Shown: positions 25,514 through 35,396, counted from the first letter of the stretch. The stretch: 64,000 bases of DNA from Hoeflea_A sp965228435 (GCA_965228435.1 OZ245818.1:7626001-7690000), one strand, 5' to 3'. A program made the numbers and translations. The notes: generated by a model from the sequence alone, not told the origin.

Positions 25514-28411
25514 ATGTCTGGCGGAGCAACTCGGGTTGGCGCGCTGGGTCGCTGCCTTTTGGGTGGCCTGCTGATCGTGCTTACCGTGCTGGTCGCCAGC
25601 TTTTCCACTCAGGCGGCGGAGCCCGTCAAAATATCCCGCGACGATACAGCTCTCGATCTGACCGGAACGACCGACGTCAACCAGCAACGCGGCAACGCCT
25701 TTCAAACATCGACCGCTCCGGATGCAGACGGCATTGTCAGGCGCATCGAAATACGAGCGAGTTCGCCCGCGCATTCGGGTGACTGGGCCGTCTTTGCTTT
25801 GGCCAATGTGTCCGACGAGCAGCTTGACCGGCTGATCGTCGCTCCTCACTTCAGACTGGTCGATTCCGGCCTGTTCTGGCCGGACCTCGGATCGGAACGC
25901 ATTGTCTCGATCACCCCGAGCGAAGGTTTTGCCTTGGACCGGTTGCCGAGCGACGAGGCTGATGTGTTCCTGCTGACGCTCAATCCGGGCGCCATCATCA
26001 CCTTTGTGGCCGAACTGTCTTCGCCGGATTTGCCGCAAATCTATTTGTGGGAGCCGGAAGCCTACAAGGACACGATCAATTCGTTCACGCTCTACAAGGG
26101 CATCGTTTTGGGGATTGCCGGCCTGCTGGCGGTCTTCCTCACCATTCTATTCGTCGTGAAAGGCACGTCTGTCCTGCCGGCGACCGCAGCGCTGGCCTGG
26201 GCGGTTCTTGCCTATATTTGCGTCGATTTCGGCTTTCTATCAAAGCTCGTGCAGACCACGCCGACGGATGAACGCATCTGGCGAGCCGGGACAGAGATTA
26301 CCCTGGCCGCCGGTCTGGTGATCTTCCTGTTCACCTATCTGAACCTCAACCGCTGGCACACGAATCTGAGTTTCGCAACACTGACCTGGATTGTTGGTCT
26401 TGCGATTCTGTCCGGCGTGGCCATCTACGACCCGGCGATCGCCACTGGCATCGCCCGATTCTCCTTCGCCGCGACGGTAATCGCGGGCACCGGTTTGATA
26501 GCCTATCTGGGTCTCAACCGGTTCGATCGGGCGATCATGTTGATCCCGACCTGGGTCCTGATCATCTGCTGGATATTTGGTGCCTGGCTGACCGTCACCG
26601 GCCAGCTCGCCAACGACATCGTACAGCCAGCACTGGGCGGCGGTCTGGTGCTGATCGTGTTGTTGATCGGCTTTACCGTCATGCAGCACGCCTTTGCGGG
26701 CGGCGGTGCCCATCAGGGTCTTTTCAGCGATCTCGAGCGCCAGTCACTGGCCCTGACCGGCTCCGGCGATATCGTCTGGGACTGGGATGTATCGCGCGAC
26801 CGTATCGTCACCATGCCCGACGTCAGCCGTCAGCTCGGCCTGTCACCCGGATCCATGTTCGGGCCTGCGCGCAACTGGGTGCCGCGTATTCATCCGGATG
26901 ACCGTGACCGATTCCGGACCACGCTGGATGTCGTGCTCGAACATCGACGAGGCCGCATCAACCATCAGTTCCGCATTCGCGCCGAAGACGGGCACTACCA
27001 CTGGCTGACACTTCGGGCCCGCCCGGTCGTGGGCTCGGACGGCGAAGTCATCCGCTGCGTGGGAACCCTCATCGACGTCACAGAGCAGAAGAGCTCGGAA
27101 GAGCGACTGCTGCACGACGCGGTCCACGATAATCTGACCGGCCTGCCCAATCGCGAACTCTTCGTCGACAGGCTGGACGCAATCATCGCGCTGGCCAGCG
27201 CCGAAGAAACTGTGCGCCCGACCATTTTTGCCATCGACATCGATCGCTTCAAGCAGGTCAATGACGAGCTCGGCATCTCGGCCGGCGACACCATCCTGCT
27301 GACAATCGCCCGCCGGCTGAAGCGGCTGTTGAAGCCGCAGGACACGCTGGCGCGCATCAGTGGCGACCAGTTCGGTCTGATCCTGCTATCGGAGCAGGAC
27401 GCTCCGAAGGTCGCTGCCTTTGCGGAAGGGATCGCCAAGGCGATCATGGTACCGATTAATTTTGGCCAGCAGGAAATCATCCTCACGGCGTCCATCGGGC
27501 TGGTCACCTGGGTTGACGAACAGTCGTCGCCATTGGAGCTGGTCAAGGATGCGGAACTGGCGATGTTCCAGGCTAAGCGCGTCGGTGGCAACCGCATCGA
27601 ACCGTTCCGCCCGGCCTTCCGCGCCGCCGGCGCTGACCGGCTGCAGATGGAATCGGACCTGCGGCGGGCGCTTGAACGCAATGAGATCGGCATGGTCTAC
27701 CAGCCGATCGTCGACATCGAGACAGCCGAGATAGCCGGTTTCGAAGCGCTGATGCGCTGGGATCATCCGCGCAAGGGCAACATCCCGCCATCCGAGTTCA
27801 TTCCGATTGCCGAGAACTCCGATCTGATCAACCAGCTTGGCATGCATGCGCTTGAACAGGCCTGCGAGGATGTCACCTCCTGGTATCGCGCCCTGGGTCA
27901 GATTCCGATCTTCATGTCGGTGAACCTGTCCAGCGCCCAGTTGCTGCGCAACGACCTCTACAACGACGTCCGTGGTGTGCTGACGAAGACCGGCTGCAAG
28001 CCACATAATCTCAAGCTGGAGCTGACCGAGTCTGTTGTCATGCACAATCCGGAGCAGGCTTCGCGTGTGTTGGCGCGGCTCAAGGATATCGGGGTGCAAC
28101 TGGCGCTCGACGATTTCGGCACCGGGCACTCCTCACTGTCCTATCTGACCCGCTTTCCCTTCGACACCATCAAGATCGACCAATCGCTGGTGCGCGATAC
28201 CAGTGACAAGCAGATCGTCCTCCTGCGCTCCATTATCACGATGGCTCGTGAGCTGGAGATGACCATCATAGCCGAGGGGATCGAAACGGAAGTGGATGCA
28301 GAGGAACTCGCCGAGCTCGGCTGTCACTACGCGCAGAGTTTCCTGTTTGGCCCGCCCATCAGTGCGGCCGCAGTTCTCAAACTGCTGCGTGAACACTTCC
28401 CGGTGATGTAG
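25514..28411 (+). CDS. Membrane sensor with PAS, degenerate GGDEF and EAL domains
   Basis: A 965-residue protein with signal peptide, a periplasmic sensory region, about seven membrane helices (roughly residues 185-400), a PAS/PAC domain (about 415-535), GGDEF (about 540-700) and EAL (about 715-960). The cyclase active site reads SGDQF at 616-620 instead of GGDEF, so cyclase activity is doubtful. The phosphodiesterase side looks intact: EALMRW at 744, ELTES, DDFGTG and AEGIE. The net role is probably c-di-GMP breakdown under PAS control, possibly with the GGDEF site binding GTP as an activator. Confidence 0.9.
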   Translation: MSGGATRVGALGRCLLGGLLIVLTVLVASFSTQAAEPVKISRDDTALDLTGTTDVNQQRGNAFQTSTAPDADGIVRRIEIRASSPAHSGDWAVFALANVSDEQLDRLIVAPHFRLVDSGLFWPDLGSERIVSITPSEGFALDRLPSDEADVFLLTLNPGAIITFVAELSSPDLPQIYLWEPEAYKDTINSFTLYKGIVLGIAGLLAVFLTILFVVKGTSVLPATAALAWAVLAYICVDFGFLSKLVQTTPTDERIWRAGTEITLAAGLVIFLFTYLNLNRWHTNLSFATLTWIVGLAILSGVAIYDPAIATGIARFSFAATVIAGTGLIAYLGLNRFDRAIMLIPTWVLIICWIFGAWLTVTGQLANDIVQPALGGGLVLIVLLIGFTVMQHAFAGGGAHQGLFSDLERQSLALTGSGDIVWDWDVSRDRIVTMPDVSRQLGLSPGSMFGPARNWVPRIHPDDRDRFRTTLDVVLEHRRGRINHQFRIRAEDGHYHWLTLRARPVVGSDGEVIRCVGTLIDVTEQKSSEERLLHDAVHDNLTGLPNRELFVDRLDAIIALASAEETVRPTIFAIDIDRFKQVNDELGISAGDTILLTIARRLKRLLKPQDTLARISGDQFGLILLSEQDAPKVAAFAEGIAKAIMVPINFGQQEIILTASIGLVTWVDEQSSPLELVKDAELAMFQAKRVGGNRIEPFRPAFRAAGADRLQMESDLRRALERNEIGMVYQPIVDIETAEIAGFEALMRWDHPRKGNIPPSEFIPIAENSDLINQLGMHALEQACEDVTSWYRALGQIPIFMSVNLSSAQLLRNDLYNDVRGVLTKTGCKPHNLKLELTESVVMHNPEQASRVLARLKDIGVQLALDDFGTGHSSLSYLTRFPFDTIKIDQSLVRDTSDKQIVLLRSIITMARELEMTIIAEGIETEVDAEELAELGCHYAQSFLFGPPISAAAVLKLLREHFPVM

Positions 28412-28415
28412 GTTT

Positions 28416-29027
28416 TCAGGCCTGGCCGCAATCGCGTGACAGCATGGCCGGATCGATGCCCATGGCGGCGAATGCTCCATTGTATTTGGCCTCGAGGTCA
28501 GCATCAAAAATGATGTCCTCATCTGCCGGACAGGTCAGCCAGCCATTGGCACTAACCTCGTTTTCCAGCTGACCGGCGCCCCAACCGGAGTAACCGAGCA
28601 TCATGGTCGCCCGCTTCGGCCCCTTGCCACGGGTTATGGCGCGCAGGATATCGACCGTCGCCGTCAGGCAAATGTCATCTGAAATCGGCAGCGTCGATTC
28701 GCTCTGATAGTCATCCGAATGCAGGACAAAGCCCCTGCCCTGGTCGACCGGACCACCGCACTGAACGCTGACATCACGCGCCGTGGCTGGCAGTTCGATA
28801 AGCTCTTCGGATTTGATCAGCTCCAGCTGCACCATCAATTCGCCAAAAGACAGAGACTTCGACCGGTTGAGAATGAAGCCGATGGCACCGTCATCAGTGT
28901 GGGCGCAGACATAGATCACAGTGCGCGAAAAATTGCTGTCCTCCAGGCCGGGCATGGCGAGCAGGAACTGGCCATCAAGACAGCCCCGTTCACTTCCGCC
29001 AAGCAGGCTTTCGCGCAAAATATCCAT
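28416..29027 (-). CDS. YqgE/AlgH-family protein
   Basis: This 203-residue conserved protein has the family hallmarks LDGQFLLAMPGLEDSNFSRTVIYVCAH at the N terminus, GFILNR, CGGPVDQGRGFVLHS and LGYSGWGAGQLENE. Its biochemical role is not established; in pseudomonads AlgH influences alginate expression. The ATG at 29027 gives the usual length, whereas a TTG at 29084 would add 19 unconserved residues. It converges with the EAL protein gene, ending 4 bp from its stop. Confidence 0.88.
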   Translation of the reverse strand: MDILRESLLGGSERGCLDGQFLLAMPGLEDSNFSRTVIYVCAHTDDGAIGFILNRSKSLSFGELMVQLELIKSEELIELPATARDVSVQCGGPVDQGRGFVLHSDDYQSESTLPISDDICLTATVDILRAITRGKGPKRATMMLGYSGWGAGQLENEVSANGWLTCPADEDIIFDADLEAKYNGAFAAMGIDPAMLSRDCGQA

Positions 29028-29194
29028 ACTGCAGCTTAGAACAAGAACCGCGTCTAGGGAACCGTCGGTCCCGTCACCTCCCAATGCGGCAAAACGCTGC
29101 GGCCTTTGACCGGTATGGCCGGATCACCGGAAAATGATGCAATGATGGGGTGTCGTGACTGGAATCGGCCTGATTGGCGCTATAGGTTCCGCTC

Positions 29195-30049
29195 ATGACA
29201 CAAAAAGTGATTGCACCTGCCCATGCGCTCAGGCGCCGGCTCATCGTGGCAACCGCCGTGTTCGGTGGATTGATTCTGGCAACGGAAGCCGCAGTTGCGG
29301 CCTCCAGCGACTGGGTTGATACGGAAGGTGGCCGAATACGCCTGACAACGCTTGCGCCGGACGCGGACGGAACCATCAGAGCAGCCCTTGATGTGGATCT
29401 GCTGCCGGGCTGGAAAACCTATTGGCGCGACCCCGGAGACGCCGGTGTACCTCCTTCCATCGGCATCGAAGGAAGCACGAACATCCAGGCGCTGAAGATG
29501 GACTTTCCGCCGCCGGAACGCGTCAATGACGGCTATTCCATCTGGGCTGGATATACCTACCCCGTAGTCTTTCCCCTGACGCTGACCCAGAAACGAGCCG
29601 GCGAGTCCAGCGTGCTTGAGGCCAATGTCTTTCTCGGCATCTGTGAGAGCATCTGTATACCGTTTCAGACGCACTTCTCGGTCGCGATTGACTCAGACCA
29701 TGCACCAAGCCGTTTCGAGACCCGACTGGTCGAGAAGGCCCATGCGGGGCTTCCGGAAGCACCGGGTGAGGATTTCGACGTCCGCGAGAGCAGTTTGTCG
29801 GATGCCGGCGACGCCCTGGTCTTTTCCGTCGCCCATCCGGCGTCCCGATCCGAAGCCGAGGTATTCCTGACGGGACCATCCGGCTGGTACTTCGATATTC
29901 CGGTCAACACCGGACACGCGAATGGCGTCACGACGTTCCGTATCCCGATCGTCGATACACCGGAGGGCGAAAGCCTGTCCGGAAAGACGATACAGCTCTT
30001 GGTGAAAGCCGCGAATCGAAGCATCGAAACGCAAATCGAACTGCCTTGA
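29195..30049 (+). CDS. Periplasmic DsbD-N-terminal-like thiol-disulfide protein
   Basis: The 284-residue product has an N-terminal hydrophobic signal (RRRLIVATAVFGGLILATEAAVAAS) and a DsbD-alpha-like immunoglobulin fold. A cysteine pair is visible in the GICESICIPF stretch (C-x3-C). There is no membrane or thioredoxin domain, so it resembles a stand-alone reduced-thiol acceptor for an unlinked DsbD/CcdA-type reductase. It lies between AlgH and a peroxiredoxin, an order repeated in Rhizobiales, which hints at redox homeostasis. Confidence 0.8.
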   Translation: MTQKVIAPAHALRRRLIVATAVFGGLILATEAAVAASSDWVDTEGGRIRLTTLAPDADGTIRAALDVDLLPGWKTYWRDPGDAGVPPSIGIEGSTNIQALKMDFPPPERVNDGYSIWAGYTYPVVFPLTLTQKRAGESSVLEANVFLGICESICIPFQTHFSVAIDSDHAPSRFETRLVEKAHAGLPEAPGEDFDVRESSLSDAGDALVFSVAHPASRSEAEVFLTGPSGWYFDIPVNTGHANGVTTFRIPIVDTPEGESLSGKTIQLLVKAANRSIETQIELP

Positions 30050-30155
30050 TTTTTTTGCCGCCGGCACCTCGACAAGACCGCAATATCGTCTATCTGTAAC
30101 TCCGTCTGAAACCGGCGCAACGGGCGGATTTGCCGCCAGATATTGGAGATTAGAT

Positions 30156-30641
30156 ATGACAATAGCCGTGGGGGAAAAGCTCCCGGAAGTGACGCTGAAA
30201 GAGGCCACTCCTGAGGGTATGGGTGAGGCAACAACCTCCGATATTTTTGCCGGCAAGAAAGTGGTTCTGTTCGCGGTGCCTGGTGCGTTCACCGGCACAT
30301 GCTCGAATGTTCACGTTCCCGGTTATCTCGAAAACCGGGAGACGATCCTGGCAAAGGGCGTCGACACGATCGCCGTGTTGTCAGTCAACGACGCCTTCGT
30401 CATGGATGCCTGGGCCAAGTCGACCAACGGCGAAGGCAAGATACGTTTTCTCGCCGATTGGGATGGTGCCTTCACCAAGGCTATCGGCATGGATATCGAT
30501 CTGTCCGCCGGCACCCTGGGCGTCCGCTCGAAGCGCTATTCGATGATTGTCGAGGACGGCAAGGTCACATCGCTCAACCTGGAACCGTCGCCGGGCGAAG
30601 CCGTCGTATCCGGAGCCGCGGCACTGCTCGAGCAGCTCTGA
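30156..30641 (+). CDS. Atypical peroxiredoxin (Prx5 type)
   Basis: A 161-residue peroxidase that reduces hydroperoxides. The peroxidatic cysteine C49 lies in the motif VPGAFTGTCSNVHVPGY, and an SVNDAFVMDAW region and late arginine (GVRSKRYS) complete the active site. Ribosome site TTGGAGAT precedes the ATG. It is probably regenerated by glutathione or a glutaredoxin in trans, as in related single-domain enzymes. The gene converges on rnhA, 6 bp apart. Confidence 0.92.
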   Translation: MTIAVGEKLPEVTLKEATPEGMGEATTSDIFAGKKVVLFAVPGAFTGTCSNVHVPGYLENRETILAKGVDTIAVLSVNDAFVMDAWAKSTNGEGKIRFLADWDGAFTKAIGMDIDLSAGTLGVRSKRYSMIVEDGKVTSLNLEPSPGEAVVSGAAALLEQL

Positions 30642-30647
30642 CGGTCG

Positions 30648-31091
30648 TCACTTCTTCATTTTATACGGTTCCATGGCGAGGCGGGCGAGTTCGTCCGCCC
30701 GCTCGTTCTCCGGGTGACCGGCGTGTCCCTTGACCCAATGCCAGGTCACATCGTGACGGTTGCGGGCACGTTCCAGTTCCTGCCAGAGTTCGACGTTCTT
30801 GACCGGCTTCTTGGCCGCCGTCTTCCAGCCATTTCGCTTCCAGCCTTCGATCCACCCACAGATGCCGTCCTTGACGTAAACTGAATCGGTGTAGAGATCG
30901 ACGACACATGGTTCCTTGAGCGCATAAAGCGCCTGGATCGCCGCCGTCAATTCCATACGGTTGTTTGTGGTATCGGCCTCGCCACCCGACATTTCCTTGG
31001 TCTTGTCGCCGTAGCGCAGGATAGCGCCCCAGCCGCCGGGTCCCGGATTGCCCGAACAGGCTCCGTCGGTAAAGATCTCAACACGCTTCAT
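30648..31091 (-). CDS. rnhA: Ribonuclease HI
   Basis: This 147-residue enzyme degrades RNA in RNA-DNA hybrids. All acidic catalytic motifs are present: the first Asp in FTDGACSGNPGPGGWG, Glu in NRMELTAAI, Asp in LYTDSVYVKDG, and Asp in ENERADELAR. The ATG at 31091 overlaps the thrB stop (ATGA), so it is translationally coupled to thrB, as in many rhizobia. Confidence 0.97.
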   Translation of the reverse strand: MKRVEIFTDGACSGNPGPGGWGAILRYGDKTKEMSGGEADTTNNRMELTAAIQALYALKEPCVVDLYTDSVYVKDGICGWIEGWKRNGWKTAAKKPVKNVELWQELERARNRHDVTWHWVKGHAGHPENERADELARLAMEPYKMKK

Positions 31092-32068
31092 GAACGTTCG
31101 CCAACGCTGACATATCCATACTCTCCAACCGCGTTGATAGTGCGATGGAAGCGGCTATAGCGTAAGAATTCGAGCGGATCCTTTTTGACCACCATGGCCC
31201 CATCCGGCACGGTCAGCCAGTCATAGAGACGAGTCAGAAAAAACCGCAGGGCCGCACCACGCGCCAGCAATGGCAGTGCATCCGCTTCCTCGGCCTTCAG
31301 CGGGCGAACCTCCTCGTAGCCGGCCAGCAATGCGATCGCCTTGGTAGCATTGAAGGCGCCGTCTCTTTCGAAGCACCAGGCGTTCACGCAAATGGCGATG
31401 TCGTAGACGAACAGATCGTTGCAGGCGAAATAGAAGTCGATCAGGCCGGACAGGCGGTCTCCGAGGAAGAAGACATTGTCCGGAAAAAGGTCGGCATGTA
31501 TGACACCCTCTGGCAGGTTTGACGGCCAACGGGCTTCGAGAACGGCAAGTTCCGTCTCGATCTCGCCCGCAAGCCCCTGCTCAACCTCGTTGGCGCGATC
31601 GCGGCTGAGCTCCCAGAGCGGACGCCAGCCGTCGACCGACAGTGCATTGGGGCGACGGATCGAAAAGTCGCCGCCGGCCAGATGAAACCTGGCCATCGCC
31701 TTGCCGAGTTCGCGACAATGAGGCGGCATCGGCCGCCGCGGCCACATACCTTCCAGAAAAGAGATGACGGCCGCCGGTCGGCCAGCCAGCGTACCCAAAA
31801 CCCCTCCATCGCGTCGATGGATCGGCACCGGGCAGGTCAGGCCCTTTCGCGCCAGATGCTCCATCAGGCCGAGGAAAAACGGCAGATCGCTTGGCTCGAC
31901 CCGTTTTTCGTAGAGCGTCAGAATGTAGGATCCACTGTCGGTATGAACCAGGAAATTGGAGTTCTCGACCCCCTCGGCAATGCCCTTGTAGGAAAGCAGT
32001 TCGCCGATGTCATAGGGTTCAAGAAAATCGCGGAGTTCCGCTTCGGAGATATCGGTGTAGACCGCCAA
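31088..32068 (-). CDS. thrB: Homoserine kinase (ThrB, rhizobial type)
   Basis: This 326-residue protein of the aminoglycoside-phosphotransferase-like fold phosphorylates homoserine ahead of threonine synthase. Key stretches are GVENSNFLVHTDSGSYILTLYE (nucleotide/backbone site), HADLFPDNVFF (catalytic loop) and LIDFYFACND (metal site). I favour a TTG start at 32068 (MAVYTDIS...), which is preceded by AAAGGGCAAGG and matches the family N terminus. The frame stays open a further 14 codons. Confidence 0.9.
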   Translation of the reverse strand: MAVYTDISEAELRDFLEPYDIGELLSYKGIAEGVENSNFLVHTDSGSYILTLYEKRVEPSDLPFFLGLMEHLARKGLTCPVPIHRRDGGVLGTLAGRPAAVISFLEGMWPRRPMPPHCRELGKAMARFHLAGGDFSIRRPNALSVDGWRPLWELSRDRANEVEQGLAGEIETELAVLEARWPSNLPEGVIHADLFPDNVFFLGDRLSGLIDFYFACNDLFVYDIAICVNAWCFERDGAFNATKAIALLAGYEEVRPLKAEEADALPLLARGAALRFFLTRLYDWLTVPDGAMVVKKDPLEFLRYSRFHRTINAVGEYGYVSVGERS

Positions 32069-32138
32069 TCCTTGCCCTTTCAGTTCGGAGCCACGTTGCC
32101 GACGTCGCAACGAACCCGGCTGTTCGTGTTTTCCCGCT

Positions 32139-33152
32139 TTATTGGTTGGGTGTGCCGTTAACGAAGGCCATGTCCGCAGCCGTCAGTTCTACGTCCCGCA
32201 GGTCGCGCATGACAAGAAAGTTCTCGTCTTCCCGAACTGTTTCAGCCAGTTCCACCGTCACGTCAAAACGCTGCGAAAACGCTTCTATGACTTCGTCCAC
32301 GATGATCTCAGGCGCCGAGGCGCCGGCAGAAATACCAATCGTTCCGATCGACTCTGTGTCGATGCTGTCCCAGGGAATTTCGGCAGCTCGGCCAACCAGA
32401 AACGACTGGTGCGCACCGGCCCGATCAGCGACTTCAACAAGCCGCCGGGAGTTCGACGAATTCGGAGCACCAACAACCAGAAACAGGTCGCAGCCGGGTG
32501 CAGCAGCTTTCACGGCCTCCTGGCGGTTTGTCGTCGCATAGCAGATGGATTCAGCCGCCGGCGCTTGAAGATTGGGAAAGCGCTTCCGTAAGACCTCGAG
32601 AACCTCTTCCGTGTCGTCCACCGACAGGGTTGTCTGGGTGACGAAGCCCAGATTGTCCGGATCTTCCGGCGTGAAGGTTTCAGCGTCCTCGACGGTCTCG
32701 ATCAAGCTGATCGCACCATGCGGCAATTGACCCATCGTTCCGATAACTTCCGGGTGTCCGGCATGACCGACCAGAATCACGTGTCGACCCTGACGCTGAT
32801 GCCGCATGGCCTGCTTGTGAACCTTTGAGACCAAGGGACAGGTGGCATCCAGGTAAAACAGATTGCGCGCCCTGGCGTCTTCCGGCACGGATTGCGGCAC
32901 GCCATGCGCGGAAAATATGACTGGCTGGTCGCTGTGTTCCGCCGGAATCTGATCCAGCTCTTTGACAAACACCGCGCCTCGCGCTTCCAGCCCTTCGACC
33001 ACGTAGCGATTGTGCACGATTTCATGCCGCACATAGACGGGTGCGCCGTATTTCTTCAGCGCCAGCACAACGATCTGGATTGCCCGGTCTACGCCGGCAC
33101 AGAACCCACGAGGCCCGCACAATCGTATCGTCAACGGTTTTCTGTCGGCCAT
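32139..33152 (-). CDS. ispH: 4-hydroxy-3-methylbut-2-enyl diphosphate reductase
   Basis: IspH makes IPP and DMAPP at the end of the MEP pathway; dxs, the first gene, is also in this window. The 337-residue protein contains the three iron-sulfur cysteines (C18 in GPRGFCAGVDRA, then in DATCPLVSKVH, then in SICYATTNRQ). The catalytic glutamate region (E-rich TQTTLSVDDT) and the NSSNSRRL motif are intact. Confidence 0.96.
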   Translation of the reverse strand: MADRKPLTIRLCGPRGFCAGVDRAIQIVVLALKKYGAPVYVRHEIVHNRYVVEGLEARGAVFVKELDQIPAEHSDQPVIFSAHGVPQSVPEDARARNLFYLDATCPLVSKVHKQAMRHQRQGRHVILVGHAGHPEVIGTMGQLPHGAISLIETVEDAETFTPEDPDNLGFVTQTTLSVDDTEEVLEVLRKRFPNLQAPAAESICYATTNRQEAVKAAAPGCDLFLVVGAPNSSNSRRLVEVADRAGAHQSFLVGRAAEIPWDSIDTESIGTIGISAGASAPEIIVDEVIEAFSQRFDVTVELAETVREDENFLVMRDLRDVELTAADMAFVNGTPNQ

Positions 33153-33233
33153 TCCGCTTGCCTGTATTTGCCTCGTCGCTGGTGCCTTATCTAGCGTCTA
33201 TGGAAAGCAAAGGAAATCGGTTCCGATCTCACT

Positions 33234-33995
33234 TCAGCCATTTCTGTTTGGTTTGCTGCGCCAGACAACATATCCGGCAACCATCACCAGAGCAGCTGCC
33301 AGCCCGAACCAGGTAATGGCATACTGAAGATGGTTGTTGGGAAGCGCAACGCGCGTGACACCGCCGACCGGCGCCTCGACTGTCGGATCGTCATAGGCAG
33401 TCAAATCAACAAAGAATGGAATCGTAGCGTCAATCGGCAGGCCCATGGCCTTCGCCATCGCAGCGTGGTCTTTCCAATACCAGGTTCGATCGGCGGGCGT
33501 GTTGTCCGGAAGCAGCCATCCCGGTTTATCGAGCAGCGGATTGCGCGCCAGCCCGTGAAAACCGACGCTGCCGGAAACCGGAGCCCAGGGGCGATCCGCC
33601 GCCTGTTTCAAATCATAGGGTACAAAGCCGCGATTGATGATGATGCTTCGTCCGTTGGCGAGCGCCAACGGTGTGTAGACATACCAGCCGGATTGGCCTT
33701 TGTGGGTTGCTAGGTAGTGCTGCTCGTCCGCGTGTCGGAATTCGCCGTCCAGGCGCACAGGAAGGTAATCGACATCTCCCGTATCCCGCCACAACTCCAA
33801 GGCTGCTTCCAGCGTAACCGGGGGTGCCTGCAGGCGCTCGTCGATTTCTGCCAGAAGACCTTCCTTCCATTGCAGGCGCTGCACCTGCCAACTGCCGAGC
33901 GCAATCAGGAACGCCAGGGCCAGCAGCACGGCAATGTAGAATACGGCGCCGATCCGCCGCTCTCCTGATGGTCCAGGCGACGCCGTATCAGCCAT
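33234..33995 (-). CDS. SURF1-family cytochrome oxidase assembly protein
   Basis: This 253-residue inner-membrane protein has two terminal transmembrane helices (AVFYIAVLLALAFLIALGSWQVQRLQWK and a C-terminal helix before the WRSKP end) flanking a periplasmic domain. It fits the SURF1/Shy1 pattern, including GWYVYTPLALANGRSIIINRGFVP. SURF1 helps insert heme a in aa3 oxidase. The ATG at 33995 overlaps the DUF983 gene by 8 bp, so it is the last gene of the cox operon. Confidence 0.9.
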   Translation of the reverse strand: MADTASPGPSGERRIGAVFYIAVLLALAFLIALGSWQVQRLQWKEGLLAEIDERLQAPPVTLEAALELWRDTGDVDYLPVRLDGEFRHADEQHYLATHKGQSGWYVYTPLALANGRSIIINRGFVPYDLKQAADRPWAPVSGSVGFHGLARNPLLDKPGWLLPDNTPADRTWYWKDHAAMAKAMGLPIDATIPFFVDLTAYDDPTVEAPVGGVTRVALPNNHLQYAITWFGLAAALVMVAGYVVWRSKPNRNG

Positions 33996-34374
33996 GGTCG
34001 ATCTCACCCTCGTGGGCGTTGTGCCGGTACTGCAAGTTAATCAGGACACCCTTCAAAGCACGGAGGCTTGCCAGGCAAAGAAACACGGCAAGCGGGATCC
34101 AGATGAGCAAGTGTAGCCAAAGCGGCGGTCCGTAGGAAAGCTCCGCCCACAGCGCCAGCCCCACAACAAGGAAGCCGATCAACAGAATGACGAAGACTGC
34201 GGGTCCATCGCCGGCATCAGCAAATCCGTAATCCAGTCCGCATCGGCCGCACCGGCCTCTGACCTTCAGATAACCGTCGAAGAGCTGCCCTTTTCCGCAG
34301 CGCGGGCAGCGCCCGCGCAAACCGCTGGAAACCGGATCGACCGGCGCAAACTGCATGCTGTGCTTGTTACTCAT
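33988..34374 (-). CDS. DUF983 small membrane protein of the cox operon
   Basis: A 128-residue protein with two CxxC zinc-ribbon-like pairs (CPRCGKG and CGRCGLDY) followed by two hydrophobic helices. This is the typical DUF983 architecture found between coxC and surf1 in alphaproteobacteria. Function is unproven; location suggests oxidase assembly or metal handling. The ATG at 34374 (MSNKHSMQF) gives the normal length. Confidence 0.85.
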   Translation of the reverse strand: MSNKHSMQFAPVDPVSSGLRGRCPRCGKGQLFDGYLKVRGRCGRCGLDYGFADAGDGPAVFVILLIGFLVVGLALWAELSYGPPLWLHLLIWIPLAVFLCLASLRALKGVLINLQYRHNAHEGEIDHG

Positions 34375-34461
34375 GCTCTCGGTTCCAACGAAAAGGGGCG
34401 CCGGCACCGCGCCGCCGCCCCTCCCGATTGTGCTCCAGCCGGTCAAATACCGGCAAAACCT

Positions 34462-35340
34462 TTAGTGTGCCGCGATCGCAGCGCCCCAGGACGCCCAGAT
34501 GTAGATGGCAAAGAACAGGAACAGCCAGACCACGTCGACGAAGTGCCAATACCAGGCCGCTGCCTCAAAGCCGAAATGCTGCTTCGGTGTGAAGTCGCCT
34601 CCGGCCGCTCGGATCAAACAGACGAGCAGGAAGACAGTTCCAACGAACACGTGGAAACCATGGAAACCGGTCGCCATGAAGAAGGTGGCGCCGTAGATCG
34701 ATTCCTTGAACGCGAAGGGAGCGTGGACGTACTCGTATACCTGCACGAACGAAAACAATACCCCAAGGGCAACCGTCAGCACCAAACCGTAGATCAGGCC
34801 TCGACGGTCGTCGTGCAGCAGGGCGTGGTGAGCCCAGGTGACCGTCGTGCCGGACAGCAGCAGAATGATGGTGTTGTAGAGCGGCAGGTGCATCGGATCG
34901 AGAACTTCGATGCCAACCGGCGGCCACTGGCCACCCGTATGCTCCACGCGCGCGACCTGCGCAGCCTCTCCGGCAAAGATCGCTGCGTCGAAAAACGCCC
35001 AGAACCAAGCCACGAAGAACATCACCTCGGAGGCGATGAACATGATCATTCCGTAGCGCAAATGCAGCGAAACAACGGGCGTATGGTAGCCCTCGTGGGC
35101 TTCCTTGATGCAGTCGGCCCACCAGCCGTACATGGTGTAGAGGACGATGACGAGCCCGATGAAGAAGATCCACGGAGTGGCGAGGTTCATGCCGAAAAGG
35201 TTGAAGGCGTCGCCGGAGGAATAGCGCATGAAGCCTATGCCGCCGATTGCCATGATCAGGGCACCGATGGAGCCGATGAACGGCCACGCGCTCGGATCGA
35301 TGATGTGGTAATCGTGCTGTTTCTGATGCGCCTCAGCCAT
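34462..35340 (-). CDS. ctaE: Cytochrome c oxidase subunit III
   Basis: Seven-helix subunit III of the aa3 oxidase. The 292-residue protein starts with the family sequence HQKQHDYHIIDPSAWP and carries the lipid-binding FWAFFDAAIF and WHFVDVVWLFLFFAIYIWG-like stretches. The ATG at 35340 is preferred to a TTG two codons upstream. It is transcribed with ctaG 56 bp upstream. Confidence 0.96.
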   Translation of the reverse strand: MAEAHQKQHDYHIIDPSAWPFIGSIGALIMAIGGIGFMRYSSGDAFNLFGMNLATPWIFFIGLVIVLYTMYGWWADCIKEAHEGYHTPVVSLHLRYGMIMFIASEVMFFVAWFWAFFDAAIFAGEAAQVARVEHTGGQWPPVGIEVLDPMHLPLYNTIILLLSGTTVTWAHHALLHDDRRGLIYGLVLTVALGVLFSFVQVYEYVHAPFAFKESIYGATFFMATGFHGFHVFVGTVFLLVCLIRAAGGDFTPKQHFGFEAAAWYWHFVDVVWLFLFFAIYIWASWGAAIAAH

Positions 35341-35396
35341 GTCCAATTCCCCGAATAATCCTGTCGTCGGCGCCGCAACCCGCGCGGCTGATCTCG

